Below are positions 59,977-64,000 of a DNA stretch of 64,000 nt, piece after piece. Both the position numbers and the translations under genes were made by a program. The DNA comes from Trifolium pratense (lineage: Eukaryota > Streptophyta > Magnoliopsida > Fabales > Fabaceae): NCBI RefSeq assembly GCF_020283565.1, contig NC_060064.1, forward strand, positions 2,812,001-2,876,000, written 5' to 3'. The stretch's first letter is position 1. The number at the start of each line of letters is the position of its first letter. Below the pieces are notes generated by a model. It was not told where the DNA came from, ran no database searches, and saw only the letters and a program-made list of their open reading frames with translations.

Positions 59977-61256
59977 GTCTCCTCTACCTCAAAAGAACTC
60001 GACCCCGAGTTCTCATCTTGATAAGGAGCTTCCCTTGCAAGTTGATTCCTCCAATGAACAAGAGACCACCCTCCTGGATCCCATTGAGTGAAGTGAGAGG
60101 ACCCGTCTTGTGCCAACACATCCAAATTACCACCGGGGTCCCATTCCTCAAAGATGGCATACAAAGTTGGAAATTTATCACAGAAGGATGTTTGACCCAC
60201 CTTAGTTAACATGTATGAGTTAGTGTCACTAACATCAAGTTCACTAATTAGGTAATAATAATGGTGCTGAATGAGGGAAGTTTGAGAACTCCAAGTATCA
60301 ACTTCAAGTGGCTCATTCTCACTTATTTGAATCTCGGTTGCTGCATCCATGATCCTTTCAAACGCAACCATTGATTCATTGTGATATTTAGACGCTGGTA
60401 CTATGCAATCTGTGACTGTCGTCGCCTCTGTTTGGACACAGATTAAAGGAGCAGATTGCACATTGGGATTGATGACGTTTGAAACCATAGCTGATTTGGT
60501 GTTATCGATTTCAAAATCCACGACTTCATCGTGTTGGGAATCTCTAATAACATCGTGAACTTGCTCGACTTCATCGGCCTCTTTATTTTCATCTTTGGAT
60601 TCTTCACCTTCAACTGAAACATCTGGTTCAACAACTACTTCAGTTTCTTTCGGTTTGGATTTATCAGCAGAATCGTCAAGTTTCTCGGGATGAGATGGTT
60701 GGTTATCATCTAGGGTTTCATTAGCTATGTGACGTAGTTGAAAATTGTTGGCATGATTGTTGTTGTTGGAATTATTGAGGAGGCTCCATGCTTCATCGAA
60801 TTTAACCTTAACATACCAATTAATATACGTTATCAAAACAGAATGTTTAGCAATATCTTTAATCGTCTTACGCAAGTTACCTGACATTCTGTAAGCATGT
60901 CTCAAAAGGTCGGACAAGGAGTAATCTTTGTTGCAACAAAACGGACAACGATATGTCGAATCAGAGATTTTAAACGTGTAGTAATCATCCTTCAACCTTT
61001 TGTAGTATCTACGCTCATAGTATTCCAAATCAGATTCACCACGCGTATGTTCTGATTTTATGTAGGTAACAATAGTTTGGTTGTTATTACGAACCCTAAT
61101 AACCGGAATTCGTTCTCCTCCCCTATTCGGATTGATTCTGTTGTTGTTAACGTTGTTGGATAACGTCGTCATCTGTGTTGTCAGAGCGGTGATGGCCCAG
61201 GTTAAACCCGCTATGGCACCATCAAACTCTGTTTTCATCACCAGTTGATCTCCCAT
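59913..61256 (-). CDS. zf-XS domain protein encoded by an LTR retrotransposon
   Basis: A single frame of 447 residues, starting 34 bases downstream of the primer-binding site and ending inside the 3' LTR. Residues 1-60 resemble a retrotransposon gag N-terminus (ALTTQMTTLSNNVNNN, then NRGGERIPVIRV). Residues 77-150 are a zf-XS domain: EYYERRYYKRLKDD, ISDSTYRCPFCCNKDYSLSD, LLRHAYRM, then AKHSVLITYINWYV. Putative zinc ligands are Cys104, Cys107, His120 and His138. Residues about 190-265 are strongly acidic, and 160-170 are Asn-rich. Residues about 365-427 (EEWDPGGNLDVL, QWDPGGWSLVHW) look like retroelement-derived sequence. Known: zf-XS occurs in SGS3, IDN2 and FDM proteins of RNA silencing, usually followed by XS and coiled-coil domains, which are absent here. 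Capture of a host gene fragment by the element is my inference. Function unknown. Confidence 0.85.
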   Translation of the reverse strand: MGDQLVMKTEFDGAIAGLTWAITALTTQMTTLSNNVNNNRINPNRGGERIPVIRVRNNNQTIVTYIKSEHTRGESDLEYYERRYYKRLKDDYYTFKISDSTYRCPFCCNKDYSLSDLLRHAYRMSGNLRKTIKDIAKHSVLITYINWYVKVKFDEAWSLLNNSNNNNHANNFQLRHIANETLDDNQPSHPEKLDDSADKSKPKETEVVVEPDVSVEGEESKDENKEADEVEQVHDVIRDSQHDEVVDFEIDNTKSAMVSNVINPNVQSAPLICVQTEATTVTDCIVPASKYHNESMVAFERIMDAATEIQISENEPLEVDTWSSQTSLIQHHYYYLISELDVSDTNSYMLTKVGQTSFCDKFPTLYAIFEEWDPGGNLDVLAQDGSSHFTQWDPGGWSLVHWRNQLAREAPYQDENSGSSSFEVEETDVGGFLQYFIILVRFSFIIF

Positions 61257-61289
61257 CTGATCACGTTAGAAAAGAACAGGAGAAACCAG

Positions 61290-61301
61290 GCTCTGATACC
61301 A
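61290..61301 (-). other. Primer-binding site (initiator tRNA-Met) of the zf-XS element
   Basis: Minus strand TGGTATCAGAGC, the standard site complementary to the 3' end of initiator tRNA-Met, begins two bases after the LTR end. It defines 61304-61703 as the 5' LTR. Confidence 0.93.
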
Positions 61302-61303
61302 AC

Positions 61304-61703
61304 TGACGCAGTACGGAAGCGCTAGGTTAGCAAAACGCTAAACCTAATGGATAAAGACAAGCCGCAAACACAAACTTGTCAAAATAGGGTTTCGGAGTCC
61401 ACCGAAAGAGTAATTTGGAGTCCACCAAATTTGAGAAAATTCTCTATAATTTTATTGAATGAAAAAGTTGCCTTCAAGGCTACAAGAGTTTACCTTAAAT
61501 AGTAGTGAAAAATAAAAATAACAAATCTTCTAAAAGATTGTAAAAATAAAAATAACAAACCTAGCTAAATAAAAATAACAAATCTACCTAAAATATAAAA
61601 ATAACTAATCTAGGTGAAATATAAAAATAAGAAATCTACCTAAAATATAATAAAACTAAATCTAACTAAAATAATAAAATACTGAAGAAATCCTCCTACA
61701 TCA
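61304..61703 (-). repeat. 5' LTR of the zf-XS element
   Basis: Identical by eye to 59577-59976 and of the same 400-bp length, pointing to a very recent insertion. On the minus strand it starts TGATGTAGGAGGATTTC. Confidence 0.92.
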
Positions 61704-61958
61704 CGGGAAGCCACCCTTAAACAAAAAATAGCTGCCCGACATGACGTCAAAGTCATCAAAAGAGAATTTGAACTGGGCAGCCTCGTCCTAAGACGAAATG
61801 CTAAGGACTCCCAGGATGGTAAACTGGCGGCCAACTGGGAAGGACCATATCGCGTCATTGACAAAACAGAAAATGGCGCATACTATCTCGAGGATCTTCG
61901 AGGAAAGAAACTTCCTCGACCGTGGAACGCCCAAAAATTAAAACAGTATTATAGCTAA

Positions 61959-62665
61959 GTTATTGCCAAAACTAAAAACAATTCTAAAAGGCTGCTCGGA
62001 TCCTCTAGCAACGAGCCCGACACCCCGACAACGGAAAGCACGCGGGCACACGTGCTCGATCCAATAACTGAAAAAGAGATACTTTGGCTCAGGAAGGGCA
62101 GAGCGTCTCCCCGACGAGGATGACCTTTGAGACAAGCTCCTCGTCTTCGTGCCAAGGCTTAACGCCCAGCTCGCGATGGGAAGTTCAAGCCGCGGGGACG
62201 GGCACAACGTGTCGGTCTCCGTATTAGCCTCAGAAAACAACTCTAGGCGCTTAGTTAGTTCCCTAAACTTTCTAAGTTAAATCCGAGGACGACCTCCTCG
62301 ACGAAACGCGCTCGCAACAAAAAACTTACAAATATAAAAACGGTTTTGTCGAGCAGGCATACAACAATGTCGAGCAAGAATACGAATACCAAAACCAAAA
62401 ATTTGTTAAGTTAAAAACGAGCAAGCATAAAGACATGCATATTCCACGCAGGCATAACTTAGCAAAACAAAAACAATAATTTAAACATACACACGAGGAG
62501 AACGAAATAAACGAGCAGGATTAACAAAACGGGCACTGTTATAAATACCGGGCATAAAAACCCACTTGTTCAAATATTACAAAACCGGGCACGCAGGCCC
62601 CCAAATATTGTTCAGAAAATTACAAGTTAACGGCGCGCAGGCCCAAATAAAACAGTCGAGGAGGA
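61959..62665. other. Spacer between Tat pol and the antisense ORF
   Basis: No coding frame on either strand is convincing. The sequence has several CGAGCAGGCATA/CGAGCAAGCATA variants (about 62340-62460) and GGGCA(C/T)-rich words, like the short-repeat 3' regions of Tat elements. Confidence 0.55.
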
Positions 62666-64000
62666 TCAGGTGCTCTCATCATGGCCCTCTGGGTTATCCT
62701 CCGGTGCCTGGTCCTCCCCGACAGCTTCCTCCTCAGCTTCCTCCTCCTCCTCGTCATCACCATCCTCATCGTACTTCTCCTCCTCAAGGGCCATTTTCTT
62801 ATACTCTTCAGGAATAACAATCTGCCCGTTCTCAACCCGTTTGAGCTTGTGAATGCCATCAGTAATCAAGCCATGCTCGGCATTCACAACCCTGAGTTGG
62901 GCGATCGCATTCTTCCACCCATGCACCATGCTCGCCAACATTAAGCCCCCTTGCCTCTTGATTTCCTTAACCAGGTCCGCTCGACTTACCAGCCTGGAAG
63001 TCTCAATGGCCTCGTCGGCAGCTGGAGCAAGCTGGGATTGCAGGTCAGCTATCACCTCCTCCAGCCTCTTCTTCTCCTTGGCACCCCGGGTCTCCACATC
63101 CTCGAGCTTCTTCTTTGTATCTTTCAGCTCATCCCGGGTCAACCTAACATCCTCCAGCAAATTCCCATAATTCTCCTGTTTCCCCCTCAGATCGATCAGC
63201 TCACCCTCCATCAGCACAATTTTTCCCTCCAGCTTGGCGTTCCGGGCAGCCAGCTTTTCCACCTCATGAGTTGGCCCCCCTTCATTTAACACCAAGGCTG
63301 TCTCCGCCAGCCGGATGACAGCAGCAACATCTTCGTTGAGCTGGTTCTGTCGGGCAGATGAAGAAGCACCCAGGATATAATTCCTCTCCGATGCAGGCAC
63401 CTGAAGAGGATTCTTATCAAAAAATTTCCTGTTGCTCAAACACGCGGGGAGGACAAAGCCACCTTCCCCCTCCGACAAGTCGACGATAGGCGTCATCTGC
63501 TCCTCCCTCTGCCTTTTAACTCGACCTCCCGGGGTTCCCGCTGAGCTTCCCACCGGTGAAGACTGACTAATGCTCCCCGAAGCAGCTTGTTCAGCAATCA
63601 AAACACTAGGCTTGGATTTCCTCGCCTTCTTCTTTGATTTCTCTCCCTTCTGCTCAGCAGCTATCCTCATCAACTCGGAAGCTAGATCAGCCATTCTACC
63701 TGCAAAGGTGGAAACGTGGTCAGAAACACGGGGAGGAACTCAAAACATCAAAATGCTGAATATAAAACAAGTAAAAAACGGGCAGGAATTGAAGAAAATA
63801 CCCAGCAAAGTATTCTCAGCTGCAACAGTCTTGCACGACAGTAATAATTTGGTATTAACAAAACGAGGCTCGATCCTCGGTTGACCATGCCTATCTAAAG
63901 CAACTTCCCCTAAACTAGTCATTACTCTACAAGGCTTAAAGCCATCCACGTAGGCCTTAAGCTTCTCAAAGCCTGCCATCTCCGCCGGGGTCAGGTCCTC
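62666..64000 (-). CDS. Antisense extra ORF (aORF) of the Tat element, 5' partial
   Basis: Exon 2 is 63699-62666. Upstream exon sequence is 64000-63802, open to the window edge and including FEKLKAYVDGFKPCRVM and the segment just before TVAAENTLLG. The intron 63801-63700 is GT-AG and restores the frame as LLG-RMADLASELMR. Exon 2 encodes basic KSKKKARKSK near its start, a nuclear-localisation-like cluster, a Ser-rich stretch, a central coiled coil (about LAARNAKLEGKIVLMEGEL to LEEVIADLQSQL) and a Glu/Asp-rich tail (DEDGDDEEEEEAEEEA) ending DEST. Antisense ORFs of this type are known from Retand-like Tat elements; some are annotated as putative gypsy-type transposase or plant transposon protein domains, and their role is unclear. 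It is transcribed opposite to gag-pol and has no visible break. Confidence 0.8.

Larger units (their letters stand above)
59577..61703 (-). mobile_element. Non-autonomous LTR retrotransposon carrying a zf-XS gene
   Basis: Two 400-bp LTRs (59577-59976 and 61304-61703) appear identical by eye and have TG...CA ends. A perfect 5-bp target duplication CGGGA flanks the element (59572-59576 and 61704-61708). Minus-strand orientation is fixed by the primer-binding site next to the right-hand LTR and a purine-rich tract (GAGGTAGAGGAGA, about 59978-59990) next to the left-hand one. The internal region is only 1,327 bp and encodes one protein with a zf-XS zinc finger; there is no protease, RT or integrase. 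It must be mobilised in trans. It sits in the integrase region of the Tat element, antisense to it. Confidence 0.92.
53881..61958 (+). pseudogene. Tat gag-pol polyprotein, broken by one stop and one insertion
   Basis: The frame opens at 53881 and runs 1,659 codons to a TAG at 58858-58860. It continues in the same frame to 59576, is interrupted by the nested element, and resumes at 61709-61958 (TAA). Domains by residue: disordered N-terminus with Pro/Ser/Arg; gag (about 270-430); a CRYHKSYGHRTDDC zinc-knuckle-like motif (535-548); protease LIDPGSS (about 711); RT with WRMCVDYTDLN (1033) and YMDDM (1135); RNase H (about 1240-1370); archaeal-type RNase H beginning WTIFVDGAS (1411); integrase HHCC (from about 1636) and DDE at Asp1706, Asp1766, Glu1802 with exact D-35-E spacing; then a WEGPY motif in the last piece. 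The stop replaces a Trp expected after GYY inside the HHCC finger (TGG to TAG). Apart from the stop and insertion the frame is clean, indicating a fairly young copy. Confidence 0.93.
53193..64000 (+). mobile_element. Ty3/gypsy Tat-lineage LTR retrotransposon (right end outside the window)
   Basis: A GC-rich block begins abruptly at 53193 with a 593-bp 5' LTR. It continues with a primer-binding site, a gag-pol frame with dual RNase H, a spacer and an antisense extra ORF, then leaves the window. The order RT, RNase H, archaeal-type RNase H, integrase, plus an antisense ORF 3' of pol, is the known signature of Tat/Ogre/Retand elements. It sits inside an intron of the G6PD4-like gene in opposite orientation, and is itself interrupted at 59577-61703 by a second LTR element. 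The 3' LTR and target duplication cannot be seen. Confidence 0.93.

Noticed and set aside
59913..61256. Interpretation of the zf-XS ORF as an ordinary host gene
   Set aside because: It lies wholly between two identical LTRs, directly after a primer-binding site, and takes its stop codon from the LTR. It is part of a mobile element.
62566..63289. Ser/Leu/Pro-rich frames on + opposite the Tat antisense ORF
   Set aside because: The minus-strand frame is much longer, spliced, and has coherent coiled-coil and acidic regions. The plus frames are its reverse complement.

Overview
This window is nuclear DNA of a flowering plant. The genes have many short GT-AG introns, the intergenic DNA is very AT-rich, and there are tRNA-derived SINEs, hAT and Mutator-like MITEs, LINE remnants and a Ty3/gypsy Tat-lineage retrotransposon. 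Overall character suggests a papilionoid legume (Medicago/Trifolium/Pisum type). That is inference; no species-diagnostic sequence was tested.

The host genes, left to right, are: CSP41b/CRB (3222-5663, +), galactinol synthase (11199-14296, +), a tRNA-Ile (17213-17286, +), two intact WAT1-related/UMAMIT transporters (20251-23707 and 28069-31533, both -) separated by three broken pieces of the same gene, a GDSL esterase/lipase (40007-44194, +), a NIMIN-type NPR1-interacting protein (45535-45939, -), and the 3' two thirds of a G6PD4-like glucose-6-phosphate dehydrogenase (49838-52851, -). From memory this order matches Arabidopsis At1g09340 (CRB), At1g09350 (GolS3), At1g09380 (UMAMIT), At1g09390 (GDSL), At1g09415 (NIMIN-3) and At1g09420 (G6PD4). 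The window would then be one conserved microsyntenic block expanded by transposons. I rebuilt full exon chains for four gene models whose frames close exactly: 378, 328, 367/369 and 378 residues.

From 53193 to the right edge the sequence is a GC-richer Tat-lineage LTR retrotransposon inserted in an intron of the G6PD4-like gene, so that gene's 5' exons lie beyond the window. The element has a 5' LTR, a primer-binding site, a gag-protease-RT-RNaseH-aRNaseH-integrase frame with one internal stop, and an antisense, intron-containing extra ORF.

The most unusual object is nested in the Tat integrase region. It is a 2,127-bp non-autonomous LTR retrotransposon (59577-61703) with apparently identical 400-bp LTRs, a 5-bp target duplication and an initiator-Met primer-binding site. 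Its only product is a 447-residue protein with a zf-XS zinc finger, the domain of SGS3/IDN2-type RNA-silencing proteins. It looks like a young element that captured part of a host RNA-directed DNA methylation gene.

Other accessory structure includes four hAT-like elements with perfect 8-bp target duplications (one inside galactinol synthase intron 1 and carrying a GC-rich block), one SINE family present three times, an Emigrant-like MITE, a large inverted repeat with palindromic 50-bp arms, and six consecutive TTCGGT/ACCGAA hairpins.
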